Below, piece after piece: positions 33,123 to 40,609 of a stretch of 40,609 nt of DNA. This DNA comes from Paenibacillus sp. 32O-W. Its GTDB lineage: Bacteria; Bacillota; Bacilli; Paenibacillales; NBRC-103111. A program made the translations under genes and the position numbers. Positions within the stretch are counted from its first letter, which is position 1; every line of letters begins with the position of its first letter. The notes under the pieces were generated by a model, which was not told the origin of the DNA, did not search any database, and saw only the letters and a program-made list of their open reading frames with translations. Location: positions 1-40,609 of the forward strand of contig NZ_VEGP01000052.1 in assembly GCF_007679495.1 (NCBI RefSeq). Reading direction: 5' to 3'.

Positions 33123-33438
33123 ATGGAGGTGACGATCACGGCCAAAATAAGTGCAAATCGGTGCTTTCAGCATTCGTGCCAATGCGGAAACAATGGCTGC
33201 AGATGCACGCTCCAAAGGCTTTTCCCCTTATATTGTGTTTACGGGGGGACTGTACAAAGTACAGCTAGGCGCATTCTCTGTCCGTGCGAATGCGGAAGCT
33301 TTGGCTCAACAGGCCAGAGCGGCAGGTTACTCGCCCATTATCGCGATCCCTCTGTTTTCCCCCTTCCCCTGCAGATTTTCAATTAGTGGGGGAGGGAGGC
33401 GATCGAATTCCAATAATCACTTAAGTACAACTTACTGA
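33123..33438 (+). pseudogene. Broken SPOR-domain fragment (two SPOR-like repeats)
   Basis: From 33151 the frame reads VQIGAFSIRANAETMAADARSKGFSPYIVF, then YKVQLGAFSVRANAEALAQQARAAGYSPIIAI: two SPOR repeats, as found at the C-terminus of cell-wall amidases. A TAA directly precedes the GTG. ATG 33123 (MEVTITAKI) would connect to it only after a frameshift. I read it as the degraded end of a wall hydrolase. Confidence 0.6.
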
Positions 33439-33563
33439 ACATTGCCGATCATCGTTCATATAGCTGCTCCTGGGGCACATATGCTTTGGGGGCAAGCCTA
33501 TCTGTCCGAATTATTCTCCGCAAGTGACAAGATAATGCCTCGCAAGAAAGCCCTTTTTGTTAT

Positions 33564-34385
33564 TTAATCCGCAGAATTAACTAACCCTTTCTTTTCAAAT
33601 AATTCAAGTACCGCGGTTCTCTCCAGCTGAAGAGCCAGCTCATAGGGAGTCCGGTTTTCCTCATCTACTTTGGTCAAGTCAATATCTTTATGATTCAATA
33701 AACTTTCCACAATTGGCATCATCAAATCTTCATAATCTGCATATGCAATGGCAAGATGAAGAGGCGACCAATCTTTATATTCATTAGGGTAACTTTCCTC
33801 ATTAGAGTAACTATCTTCATTCGGATCAACCCCTCTGTGCAGCAAGTAATCCACTTTTTCACTATTATATCCTCCAATAGCGCTTAACAGCAAAGTGTTT
33901 CCATAAGGAGTTCTAGCATTTAAATTCGCTCTCTCATCTTCAGCCAGCACTTTTAACATATCGGCTGTCCTCGCAATAAAAAGCAAGGGCATTCCATCAT
34001 CATCCACACCGTTAGGATCCGCGCCTTTTTCCAGTAATAAAGATACCAATTGTAAATCTTCTTGATTTTTATAGGAGTATTGGTGCCAATAAGTTAGAAC
34101 ATACTTAAGAAGTTCGTCCAGCTCTTCCTTGTCTAATCCGCCAACGATATTTTCGATATCATCGAATTGATTACTAGAAGCATCTTTAAGCATAGAATGA
34201 GCTAATTGTTTACTTTCAGATATTGGATGGGTTGAAGGTTGGGGAGTTGATTGCGGCGATGGGTAAGATGAAGGTTGAAGTGAAACTGGCGGGCTTTCGA
34301 ACTCGGTAGACTCATGAGGATCATTATTTGGTGACAGTGTACAACTAGTAAGCAGAATGAAGATGGCAAGAATATAAAGCTTCAT
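33564..34385 (-). CDS. Ankyrin-repeat lipoprotein, copy A
   Basis: The 273-residue protein has a lipoprotein signal with lipobox LTSC (Cys15), a Ser/Pro/Gln-rich linker, and about four ankyrin repeats (LLLEKGADPNGVDDDGMPLLFIA; NARTPYGNTLLLSAI...VDYLLHRGVDPNE; WSPLHLAIAYADY). It is expected on the outer face of the membrane. Ankyrin proteins next to secreted effectors often act as immunity or binding partners, but this is inference. AGGAGGAAAATAGCA precedes the ATG. It is nearly identical to copy B except in the third repeat. Confidence 0.8.
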   Translation of the reverse strand: MKLYILAIFILLTSCTLSPNNDPHESTEFESPPVSLQPSSYPSPQSTPQPSTHPISESKQLAHSMLKDASSNQFDDIENIVGGLDKEELDELLKYVLTYWHQYSYKNQEDLQLVSLLLEKGADPNGVDDDGMPLLFIARTADMLKVLAEDERANLNARTPYGNTLLLSAIGGYNSEKVDYLLHRGVDPNEDSYSNEESYPNEYKDWSPLHLAIAYADYEDLMMPIVESLLNHKDIDLTKVDEENRTPYELALQLERTAVLELFEKKGLVNSAD

Positions 34386-34825
34386 TGCTATTTTCCTCCT
34401 GAAATATGCATAGTATGACGCTGAAAATTCCGCAATCCAAACCTAATCAAATAAATAGAGTGATGAGTAATCATGGAAAAGGGTTGAAGCTTTGGAAGTG
34501 TAAGGGTGAATTCTTCTATAGTTAGTCTATAAAAGTATAGGTATGAACTTCAACCTTCAATTGAAAGTTCATTTTGATGTCCAGACACCGGCTACACCTT
34601 ACCGAAAAACCAATATTTGACCATCGATCTTGGAAAAGAAGTGTCAGCGACAGCTCTGAAGGTACAAGCTTCGCAACCGGTTGATGTGTATTATTACAGC
34701 TCCGGCCGCCAACTGATGACCGTGCTGCTGCTCCTGGGGCCCAATGCTTTGGGGGCAAGCCTATCTGTCCGAATTATTCTCCGCAAGTAACAAGATAATG
34801 CCTCGCAAGAAAGCCCTTTTTGTAT
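34386..34825. other. Intergenic region between duplicated lipoprotein genes
   Basis: The stretch holds the copy A promoter region (34386-34579, nothing definable), a 144-bp copy of part of the 31717 gene (34580-34723), and the duplicated flank that follows copy B (34727-34825). Confidence 0.6.
34580..34723 (+). pseudogene. 144-bp duplicate fragment of the secreted discoidin-like gene
   Basis: These bases align without gaps to 31917-32060, with five differences by my count. The fragment encodes part of the discoidin-like region (TIDLGKEVSATALKVQAS) but has no start, signal peptide or C-terminus. Its right edge joins directly to the flank that also follows copy A of the lipoprotein gene (GCTGCTCCTGGGGC), so it marks a recombination junction. 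Confidence 0.85.
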
Positions 34826-35629
34826 TTAATCCGCAGAATTAACTAACCCTTTCTTTTCAAATAATTCAAGTACCGCGGTTCTCTCCAGCTGAAGAGCCAG
34901 CTCATAGGGAGTCCGGTTTTCCTCATCTACTTTGGTCAAATCAATATCTTTATGATTCAATAAACTTTCCACAATTGGCATCATCAAATCTTCATAATCT
35001 GCATATGCAATGGCAAAATGAAGAGGTGACCTCTTCTCTTGTTCATTGGGATTACCTTCATCATTGGGATCAGCGCCTCTGTCCAATAAATAATCTACTT
35101 TATCGCTGTTTCTTTGTCCGATAGCTGCTAATAGTAAAGTACCCTCATAAGGAGTTCTAGCATTTAAATTCGCTCTCTCATCTTCAGCCAGCACTTTTAG
35201 CATATCGGCTGTCCTCGCAATAAAAAGCAAAGGTATTCCATCATCATCCGTTCCATTAGGATCTGCGCCTTTCTCTAATAGCAGAGAAACCAATTTCAAA
35301 TCTTCTTGATTTTTATAGGAGTATTGGTGCCAATAAGTCAAGACATACTTAAGAAGTTCGTCCAGCTCTTCCTTGTCTAATCCGCCAACGATATTTTCGA
35401 TATCATCGAATTGATTACTAGAAGCATCTTTAAGCATAGAATGAGCTAATTGTTTACTTTCAGATATTGGATGGGTTGAAGGTTGGGGAGTTGATTGCGG
35501 AGATGGGTAAGATGAAGGTTGAAGTGAAAATGGCGGGCTTTCGAACTCGGTAGACTCATGAGGATCATTATTTGGTGACAGTGTACAACTAGTAAGCAGA
35601 ATGAAGATGGCAAGAATATAAAGCTTCAT
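34826..35629 (-). CDS. Ankyrin-repeat lipoprotein, copy B
   Basis: This 267-residue paralogue of copy A has the same lipobox (LTSC), linker and C-terminal repeat. It differs mainly around residues 165-205, where it has NARTPYEGTLLLAAIGQRNSDKVDYLLDRGADPNDEGNPNEQEKRS. Such block replacement in one repeat is what diversifying selection or recombination produces in recognition surfaces. AAAGGAGAATTACA precedes the ATG, so it should be translated. The function is unknown. Confidence 0.8.
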   Translation of the reverse strand: MKLYILAIFILLTSCTLSPNNDPHESTEFESPPFSLQPSSYPSPQSTPQPSTHPISESKQLAHSMLKDASSNQFDDIENIVGGLDKEELDELLKYVLTYWHQYSYKNQEDLKLVSLLLEKGADPNGTDDDGIPLLFIARTADMLKVLAEDERANLNARTPYEGTLLLAAIGQRNSDKVDYLLDRGADPNDEGNPNEQEKRSPLHFAIAYADYEDLMMPIVESLLNHKDIDLTKVDEENRTPYELALQLERTAVLELFEKKGLVNSAD

Positions 35630-36088
35630 TGTAATTCTCCTTTCACCGCTCTCTTTATAATAACGTTCAGAACTAATATTCAGTTGTCGCTAAATCTCAA
35701 TATAGGGTTGATTCTAATAATATCAGATTAAACCCTTAAGCCGAAGTTACTCCATCCAATCCAACGATCTGACGAATGATCCAGTAACGACTCTGTGAAT
35801 TCCAATGTGAGAAGAGTTAGGGTGACAGCATGAGGATTTAGTCAGAGATCATATACGGTGTTGTAGAATAATTAAATCTTTTCAACCTACGAATCCCCGT
35901 TAGCGACCGGCTGACGGGGATTTTTGTGCCCAAAAGGAACTTCTCACAATAAACAGTCAAACCGGCTATGCCTTGTCGATTTCCTTCAAATGGAACCGCT
36001 CCCGTATAAGTCTCTGGAGCTTTTTCTTAATATGCGGTATAATATCTTGATGACTTGATTGACGTATATAATAAGGGAGTTGTCCTAA
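35630..36088. other. Intergenic region between accessory segment and ychF
   Basis: It contains the upstream region of lipoprotein copy B, a strong plus-strand terminator (35892-35926), and the ychF promoter region, with TATAAT at 36038-36043 but no good -35. No gene is supported. The terminator is a reasonable candidate for the right boundary of accessory DNA. Confidence 0.5.
35892..35926 (+). terminator. Intrinsic terminator
   Basis: AATCCCCGT (35892-35900) pairs perfectly with ACGGGGATT (35914-35922), followed by a T-run. No plus-strand gene ends close by, so it may be the terminator of the gene that lay here before the accessory DNA was inserted. Confidence 0.8.
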
Positions 36089-37189
36089 ATGGCTTTGAAA
36101 GCAGGTATTGTCGGCTTACCTAACGTGGGAAAATCCACTTTGTTTAACGCGATAACCCAAGCAGGGGCGGAATCCGCCAACTATCCGTTCTGTACGATCG
36201 ATCCGAACGTGGGGGTCGTTGAAGTTCCCGATGAACGTCTGCAGAAGCTTGCAGAGATCGTCGTGCCTAACCGGATCGTTCCGACAGCCTTTGAATTTGT
36301 CGATATTGCCGGGCTTGTCAAAGGAGCCAGTAAGGGAGAAGGCCTGGGGAATAAATTTTTGGCCCATATTCGCGAAGTGGACGCCATTGTTCATGTTGTC
36401 CGTTGTTTTCAGGATGAGAATATTACACATGTGTCGGGTAAAGTAAACCCGATTGACGATATCGAGACCATTAACCTCGAACTGATTCTGGCCGATTTGG
36501 ACTCCGTTGAGAAAAGAATCGACCGTTCCCGTAAAAATATGAAAAGCGGGGATAAAAAATACGCGGCCGAGGTAGAATGTCTGGAAAAGATCAAGGAAGC
36601 TCTGCTGACGGACAAACCGGCCCGCAGTGTCGAGCTTAGCGATGAGGAGAAACTGCTGATCCGCGATCTTCATTTGTTGACAATCAAGCCTGTACTGTAT
36701 GCAGCGAATGTAAGCGAGGCCGAGGCCGGCAATGCCGATGGCAATCCTTATGTTCAGCTGGTAAGAGAATACGCGGCTAAGGAAGGCGCAGAGGTAGTTC
36801 CGATCAGCGCCAAGGTAGAATCGGAAATCGCGGAGCTCGAGGGTGAGGACCGCGAAATGTTCCTGGAGGAGCTCGGACTGAAGGAGTCCGGACTGGATAG
36901 GCTTATTCGGGCCGCTTATAAGCTTCTGGGCTTGTATACTTATTTCACAGCCGGAGTACAGGAAGTACGGGCCTGGACCATCCGTCAGGGAACTAAAGCT
37001 CCTCAGGCGGCAGCCGTTATTCATACCGACTTCGAGCGGGGCTTTATCCGTGCCGAGGTTGTGTCCTATGAGGACTTGGTTGCAGCCGGATCTATGAACG
37101 CAGCCAAGGAAAAAGGCCAACTGCGTCTGGAAGGTAAAGAGTATGTAGTTCAGGACGGAGATGTAATGCATTTCCGCTTTAATGTATAG
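36089..37189 (+). CDS. ychF: Redox-regulated/ribosome-associated GTPase-ATPase YchF
   Basis: The 366-residue protein is a full-length YchF (Obg superfamily). G1 is GLPNVGKST (9-17), [22 protein letters not shown] carries the G3 region, and the C-terminal TGS domain contains [30 protein letters not shown] and ends [13 protein letters not shown]. YchF binds ATP rather than GTP and associates with ribosomes. GGGAG precedes the ATG by 9 nt. In Bacillaceae ychF (yyaF) is usually beside rpsF-ssb-rpsR; here prfA follows instead. Confidence 0.96.
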   Translation: MALKAGIVGLPNVGKSTLFNAITQAGAESANYPFCTIDPNVGVVEVPDERLQKLAEIVVPNRIVPTAFEFVDIAGLVKGASKGEGLGNKFLAHIREVDAIVHVVRCFQDENITHVSGKVNPIDDIETINLELILADLDSVEKRIDRSRKNMKSGDKKYAAEVECLEKIKEALLTDKPARSVELSDEEKLLIRDLHLLTIKPVLYAANVSEAEAGNADGNPYVQLVREYAAKEGAEVVPISAKVESEIAELEGEDREMFLEELGLKESGLDRLIRAAYKLLGLYTYFTAGVQEVRAWTIRQGTKAPQAAAVIHTDFERGFIRAEVVSYEDLVAAGSMNAAKEKGQLRLEGKEYVVQDGDVMHFRFNV

Positions 37190-37332
37190 ATGTGAGTGGA
37201 CGGGATTTTAACCCGATATGGGAAGGTTCCTGAAGCCAGATTCATATAAAGCGATATGAAATCTCGCCATTTACGCAACCCAAGAAAGATCGAACGATTG
37301 ATTAATCCATCCTTGTCAAGAGGTGAGTGCGC

Positions 37333-38400
37333 TTGTTAGACCGGCTCCAATCGTTGGCCGATCGTTATGAGAAGCTGAGCGAATTGCTCTGCGATCCGGA
37401 CGTAGCCAACGATACCAAAAAATTAAGAGAATATTCCAAAGAACAATCCGACCTCCAGGAAGCTTATGATGCCTACACCGAGTATAAAACGGTAATCGAA
37501 CAGCTGACCGATGCCAAGGCAATGCAGAATGAAAAGCTGGACGATGAAATGCGCGATCTTGTCAAAATGGAGATTGATGAGCTGGAGGAGCGCAGGGAAC
37601 AGCTGGAGGAGCAGATCAAAATATTAATGCTTCCCAAGGACCCGAATGACGACAAGAACGTCATTGTCGAAATCCGCGGTGCAGCCGGAGGAGACGAAGC
37701 GGCGCTGTTTGCTGCCGATCTTTATCGGATGTATACGCGTTATGCCGACCGTCAAGGCTGGAAGACGGAAATTTTGGAAGCCAGCCTGAATGATCTGGGG
37801 GGCTTTAAAGAGGTCATCTTTATGGTGTCCGGTAAAGGGGCCTACAGCAAGCTCAAATATGAGAGCGGGGCACACCGTGTGCAGCGGATACCGGTGACGG
37901 AATCGGGAGGACGGATTCATACTTCGACCTCGACAGTTGTAGTCATTCCGGAAGCCGAGGAAGTAGAAGTGGAAATCAAGGAAAGCGACATCCGTGTAGA
38001 TACATTCTGCTCGAGCGGGGCGGGAGGACAGTCCGTCAACACGACCAAATCGGCGGTTCGCGTTACCCACCTGCCAACGGGAATAGTGGCCACCTGTCAG
38101 GACGGCAAATCCCAGAACTCGAATAAAGAGAAAGCATTGCAAGTATTGCGTGCCCGTATCTACGATAAATTTTTACAGGAAGAGCAGCAGAAGTACGATT
38201 CGGAGCGCAAGAACAAGATCGGAACGGGAGACCGGAGCGAACGAATTCGTACCTATAACTTTCCGCAAAGCCGGGTCACCGACCATCGCATAGGTATGAC
38301 CGTTCATCGGCTGGAATCCGTAATGGATGGGGATATGGAAGAATTCATCTCAGCGTTAACCGTAGCGGCACAAGCCGAACAGTTGGAAAAAGGGGAGTAA
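37333..38400 (+). CDS. prfA: Peptide chain release factor 1
   Basis: From TTG 37333 the protein is 355 residues, starting [24 protein letters not shown]. It has the stop-codon recognition tripeptide PVT (187-189, the PxT motif of RF1, not the SPF of RF2) and the catalytic GGQ (231-233) in [11 protein letters not shown]. It reads UAA and UAG and triggers peptide release. AGAGGTGAG precedes TTG 37333 with 6-nt spacing; GTG 37327 overlaps that site. prmC, which methylates the GGQ glutamine, follows 4 bp later. Its activity at UAG is directly relevant to the amber codon in the baseplate gene. Confidence 0.96.
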   Translation: MLDRLQSLADRYEKLSELLCDPDVANDTKKLREYSKEQSDLQEAYDAYTEYKTVIEQLTDAKAMQNEKLDDEMRDLVKMEIDELEERREQLEEQIKILMLPKDPNDDKNVIVEIRGAAGGDEAALFAADLYRMYTRYADRQGWKTEILEASLNDLGGFKEVIFMVSGKGAYSKLKYESGAHRVQRIPVTESGGRIHTSTSTVVVIPEAEEVEVEIKESDIRVDTFCSSGAGGQSVNTTKSAVRVTHLPTGIVATCQDGKSQNSNKEKALQVLRARIYDKFLQEEQQKYDSERKNKIGTGDRSERIRTYNFPQSRVTDHRIGMTVHRLESVMDGDMEEFISALTVAAQAEQLEKGE

Positions 38401-38404
38401 GCCG

Positions 38405-39283
38405 ATGAATGTCAACCGGCCTTCTTCGATTCGGGAAGCCTATATATGGGCTTCTTCTTTTTTACAGGGGCAGGGGGTTCCGGATGCCGGAGCCTGCTCC
38501 GAGCTGCTTCTCCAGTATGTACTGGGGTTGGACCGCAACCGGCTGCTCTTGAATTGGCAGGAGTCTTTTCCCGAAGACCGGATGTCTGCATGGCAGGTTG
38601 CCATCCAACGGAAAGCAAGCGGAGAGCCTGTACAGTATATTATAGGAGAGCAGGAGTTTTATGGACTCTCTTATACGGTTACACCGGCAGTTCTCATTCC
38701 ACGCCCCGAGACCGAGCTTCTGGTGGAAGCCCTGATCAAGCAGGGAAAACGAATGTGGCCAGAGCAAGAACCGCTTCTGGTCGATGTTGGGACGGGAAGC
38801 GGCGCTATCGCGGTGACTGTGGCCGTTCAATGTCCGGAATGGCGGATATGGGCTACGGACCTGTCGGAGGAGGCTCTGCAGGTTGCCAAATTGAACGGGG
38901 CAAAGCATACCGGAGAAGGACGGATCGAGTTTATGCTTGGAGATTTGCTCGATCCGCTCATTCGGAAGAGGGCAGAAATCGATATTCTCGTCTCCAATCC
39001 ACCTTATATTCCATCCGGGGACATGCCTTCACTGCAGAAGGAAGTTGGCCAATATGAGCCGCATCTCGCGCTTCACGGAGGGGAAGACGGGATGGACTAT
39101 TATCGCCGGTTCCTGATTGACATGGACAAGTTGACTGCCCCTCCTGCATTGGTCGGCTTTGAGGTCGGGCAGGGCCAGGTAAGGGCGGTCGAAGAGATGC
39201 TTAAGCGGGAAGGAAAATGGTCGGAGACCCAAATTGTTACCGATCTGGCGGGGATAGAGAGGCATGTTCTGGCCTGGCGCTGA
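38405..39283 (+). CDS. prmC: Release factor glutamine methyltransferase
   Basis: The 292-residue protein has an N-terminal helical domain, the SAM-binding LVDVGTGSGAIAVTVAVQCPEW motif and the N5-glutamine methyltransferase signature NPPY (VSNPPYIPSGDM). It methylates the GGQ glutamine of release factors. It is co-transcribed with prfA, as in most bacteria. GGGGAG precedes ATG 38405. Confidence 0.96.
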   Translation: MNVNRPSSIREAYIWASSFLQGQGVPDAGACSELLLQYVLGLDRNRLLLNWQESFPEDRMSAWQVAIQRKASGEPVQYIIGEQEFYGLSYTVTPAVLIPRPETELLVEALIKQGKRMWPEQEPLLVDVGTGSGAIAVTVAVQCPEWRIWATDLSEEALQVAKLNGAKHTGEGRIEFMLGDLLDPLIRKRAEIDILVSNPPYIPSGDMPSLQKEVGQYEPHLALHGGEDGMDYYRRFLIDMDKLTAPPALVGFEVGQGQVRAVEEMLKREGKWSETQIVTDLAGIERHVLAWR

Positions 39284-39450
39284 AAGCTTCGCTACAATTT
39301 AGACCATTCGTGACCAGGACGGGTTCAGTCGGACAGTTGATCCCGTCTTTCATAAATCAGGTTCCCAAGCCGACAGCCACCCCCCTATATTGGGCTGCTA
39401 AGGACACTTTTTAAAGGATTCTATCAATCTACTAAAAATATTGAGATATA

Positions 39451-39479
39451 GTATAACTCCTTCTCGGGAAGGCCATACT
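39451..39479 (+). promoter_or_regulatory. Sigma-F-type promoter of spoIIR
   Basis: GTATA (39451-39455), 15 bp, and GGCCATACT (39471-39479) match the sigma-F consensus (GYWTA-N15-GGNRANANT) except for one base in the -10 element. spoIIR is the known early forespore sigma-F target, which supports the call. Confidence 0.75.
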
Positions 39480-39514
39480 GGATAGTAGGCATTCAGGAGA
39501 GGAGATAGATTCCA

Positions 39515-40255
39515 ATGGTAAGAAGAGTATCCTTTCATAAATACGGTTATATCGCTTTTGCCCTTATTGTTCTGTTATTTTGCTGGGAATCGAACAAAAC
39601 CAACGCGGCTGTCTTCCAATCGGGTATTCCGGAGGAGGCGATCCGCCTAAGAATATTGGCCAATTCCGATTCGGTGCAGGATCAGGCGATCAAACGTTTG
39701 ATCCGCGATGCGATCGTTGAAGAGATGAACGGCTGGGTAACCGGCCCTGCCTCCATTGAGGAAGCTAGGGAGCAGGTGGAAGCACATTTGCCGGTTTTTC
39801 GTGAGTTGATTGCAGAAATTCTGGAAAAACGGGGCTACGACTACGAATTTAAAGTAGAGTTGGGAAGCGCTGAATTTCCGACCAAGCTCTATGGCAGCCG
39901 CGTATATCCGGCCGGAGATTACGAAGCTCTTAAAGTTACATTAGGCAGCGGCCAGGGACAGAACTGGTGGTGCGTGCTCTTCCCGCCGCTATGCTTCGTT
40001 GACGTTGCTTCCGGTCAAGCCGTCGCCCAAGACAAGGAGGACTCCACTTCATCTAAAGGGAAGACGGAGGAGGGACAAGGTGCTTCTCAGCTTGCCAAGG
40101 ATACCAAAGGCGGCGATGGGCAAAGCAAGGCTCAGCAGGAGGACGACTCGCTTCGGCAAGCTTCTCTCCAGGCACCGGCTGACCGGGAGGTAAGGTTTTT
40201 CCTGTGGGATCTGCTTCAAGGCTTGCTGTCCTGGGTGAAAGGATGGTTTGCGTAG
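39515..40255 (+). CDS. spoIIR: Stage II sporulation protein R
   Basis: The 246-residue protein has a signal anchor (YIAFALIVLLFCW) and the SpoIIR core (about 40-165: IPEEAIRLRILANSDSVQDQAIKRLIRDAIVEEMNGWV... YGSRVYPAGDYEALKVTLGSGQGQNWWCVLFPPLCFVD). The rest is a charged Gln/Ser/Lys-rich linker plus a hydrophobic end. SpoIIR is secreted from the forespore and activates SpoIIGA, which processes pro-sigma-E in the mother cell. The prfA-prmC-spoIIR order matches B. subtilis. GGAGAGGAG precedes ATG 39515. Confidence 0.95.
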   Translation: MVRRVSFHKYGYIAFALIVLLFCWESNKTNAAVFQSGIPEEAIRLRILANSDSVQDQAIKRLIRDAIVEEMNGWVTGPASIEEAREQVEAHLPVFRELIAEILEKRGYDYEFKVELGSAEFPTKLYGSRVYPAGDYEALKVTLGSGQGQNWWCVLFPPLCFVDVASGQAVAQDKEDSTSSKGKTEEGQGASQLAKDTKGGDGQSKAQQEDDSLRQASLQAPADREVRFFLWDLLQGLLSWVKGWFA

Positions 40256-40609
40256 GCACCACTTCAATAGTGGGACGGTAGCAAGATAGGCAATTTCGGA
40301 TGAACGGGTTTCAAGCGGAGCAGCCTATGACAGGCTCAAAGCTTGCGTGCTCAATCAGTTATAGAAAAGATGCATTTTTACATCTTTTAGGCAAATCTTT
40401 ATATTCCATCGGAAATATTCCTGCAAAAATGCCTCTTTTTGATCTAGTCTGTCCCATTTCGGGTATAGATGGATAAAATTGGCGCACAATTGCAGGCTTT
40501 TTCTCTAAATCGGGTTGGCTTGATTGGAAAAGATGCACTTTTGGAGCGACCAAGCCTAGGTCGAGTGAGGTAGCAGGTGTGAACCCTGCTTGGAAAGACG
40601 CCAACCACG
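40256..40609. other. Non-coding right edge with repeat-like hairpins
   Basis: No gene is supported. CCACT/AGTGG follows the spoIIR stop as a weak hairpin without T-run. AAAAGATG/CATCTTTT (40366-40390 region) forms another, and AAAAGATGCA recurs near 40528. The style is that of an interspersed intergenic repeat. Confidence 0.35.

Larger units (their letters stand above)
33473..35629. repeat. Direct duplication carrying the ankyrin lipoprotein genes
   Basis: The segment 33473-34385 is repeated as 34727-35629. Both contain the same flank (GGGGGCAAGCCTATCTGTCC onward) and a full lipoprotein gene. Similarity stops at the start codons; upstream sequences differ. The main difference within the genes is a replaced block in the third ankyrin repeat. 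Confidence 0.85.

Noticed and set aside
33151-33438. Intact 95-residue SPOR protein
   Set aside because: The frame begins right after a stop codon, lacks a ribosome binding site and any N-terminal domain, so a broken fragment is more likely.
36116-37171. 351-codon ORF on the minus strand
   Set aside because: It is fully antisense to ychF, has no ribosome binding site and no recognisable motifs; it follows from the codon bias of ychF.
38446-39057. 203-codon plus-strand ORF inside prmC
   Set aside because: Alternate frame of a well-supported methyltransferase gene; Arg/Gly/Cys-rich nonsense.

Overview
The window looks like a chromosomal segment of an endospore-forming Firmicute, most likely Paenibacillus or a close relative. 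Reasons: a spoIIR gene behind a sigma-F-type promoter, the prfA-prmC-spoIIR order known from Bacillaceae, AAAGGAGG-type ribosome binding sites, frequent TTG/GTG starts, moderate G+C, and a PBSX-family phage tail cluster.

Layout. (1) 1-8001: two small hairpins at the left edge, a secreted phosphodiester glycosidase-like protein (275-1726), then a minus-strand five-gene operon (7074 down to 1757): ABC ATPase, permease with a large degenerate M1-peptidase-like ectodomain, ECF sigma factor, second membrane protein, second ABC ATPase. An alpha/beta hydrolase follows. (2) 8305-12834: an O-antigen-ligase/TPR membrane protein, tRNA-Asp(GUC), an EamA transporter, tRNA-Pro(CGG), tRNA-Arg(CCU) and tadA. 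A cluster of four DnaA-box matches lies in the tadA leader and just upstream. (3) 13093-31468: a contractile phage-tail cluster related to B. subtilis PBSX. I find no terminase, portal, capsid, integrase or replication genes. It holds an ImmA-type protease, a CI-like repressor, a six-operator control region, a sigma-like activator, tail terminator, sheath, tube, tail chaperone with a -1 frameshift signal, tape measure, hub and baseplate genes, two alternative fibre modules, and a holin/amidase/holin lysis cassette. This is the gene content of an R-type tailocin (phage-tail-like bacteriocin). (4) 31717-35926: an accessory tail with a secreted discoidin-like/FN3 protein, a second short holin-like ORF, a broken SPOR-domain fragment, and two nearly identical ankyrin-repeat lipoproteins separated by a 144-bp copy of part of the secreted-protein gene. 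(5) 36089-40255: ychF, prfA, prmC, spoIIR.

How the tail cluster may work (inference from sequence). DNA damage would relieve LexA at a GAACATACGTTC site in front of immA. ImmA would cleave the CI-like repressor. This would free six TTRCCAAWAYGGYAA operators, one of which sits exactly inside the spacer of a TTGACA/TATGAT promoter. That promoter would express the sigma-like activator, which would turn on the tail and lysis genes. Two features bear on whether the particle is functional: an in-frame TAG in the baseplate J gene (23157-23159), which would truncate an essential baseplate protein unless read through, and the intact reading frames of all other tail genes, which suggest recent or conditional loss.
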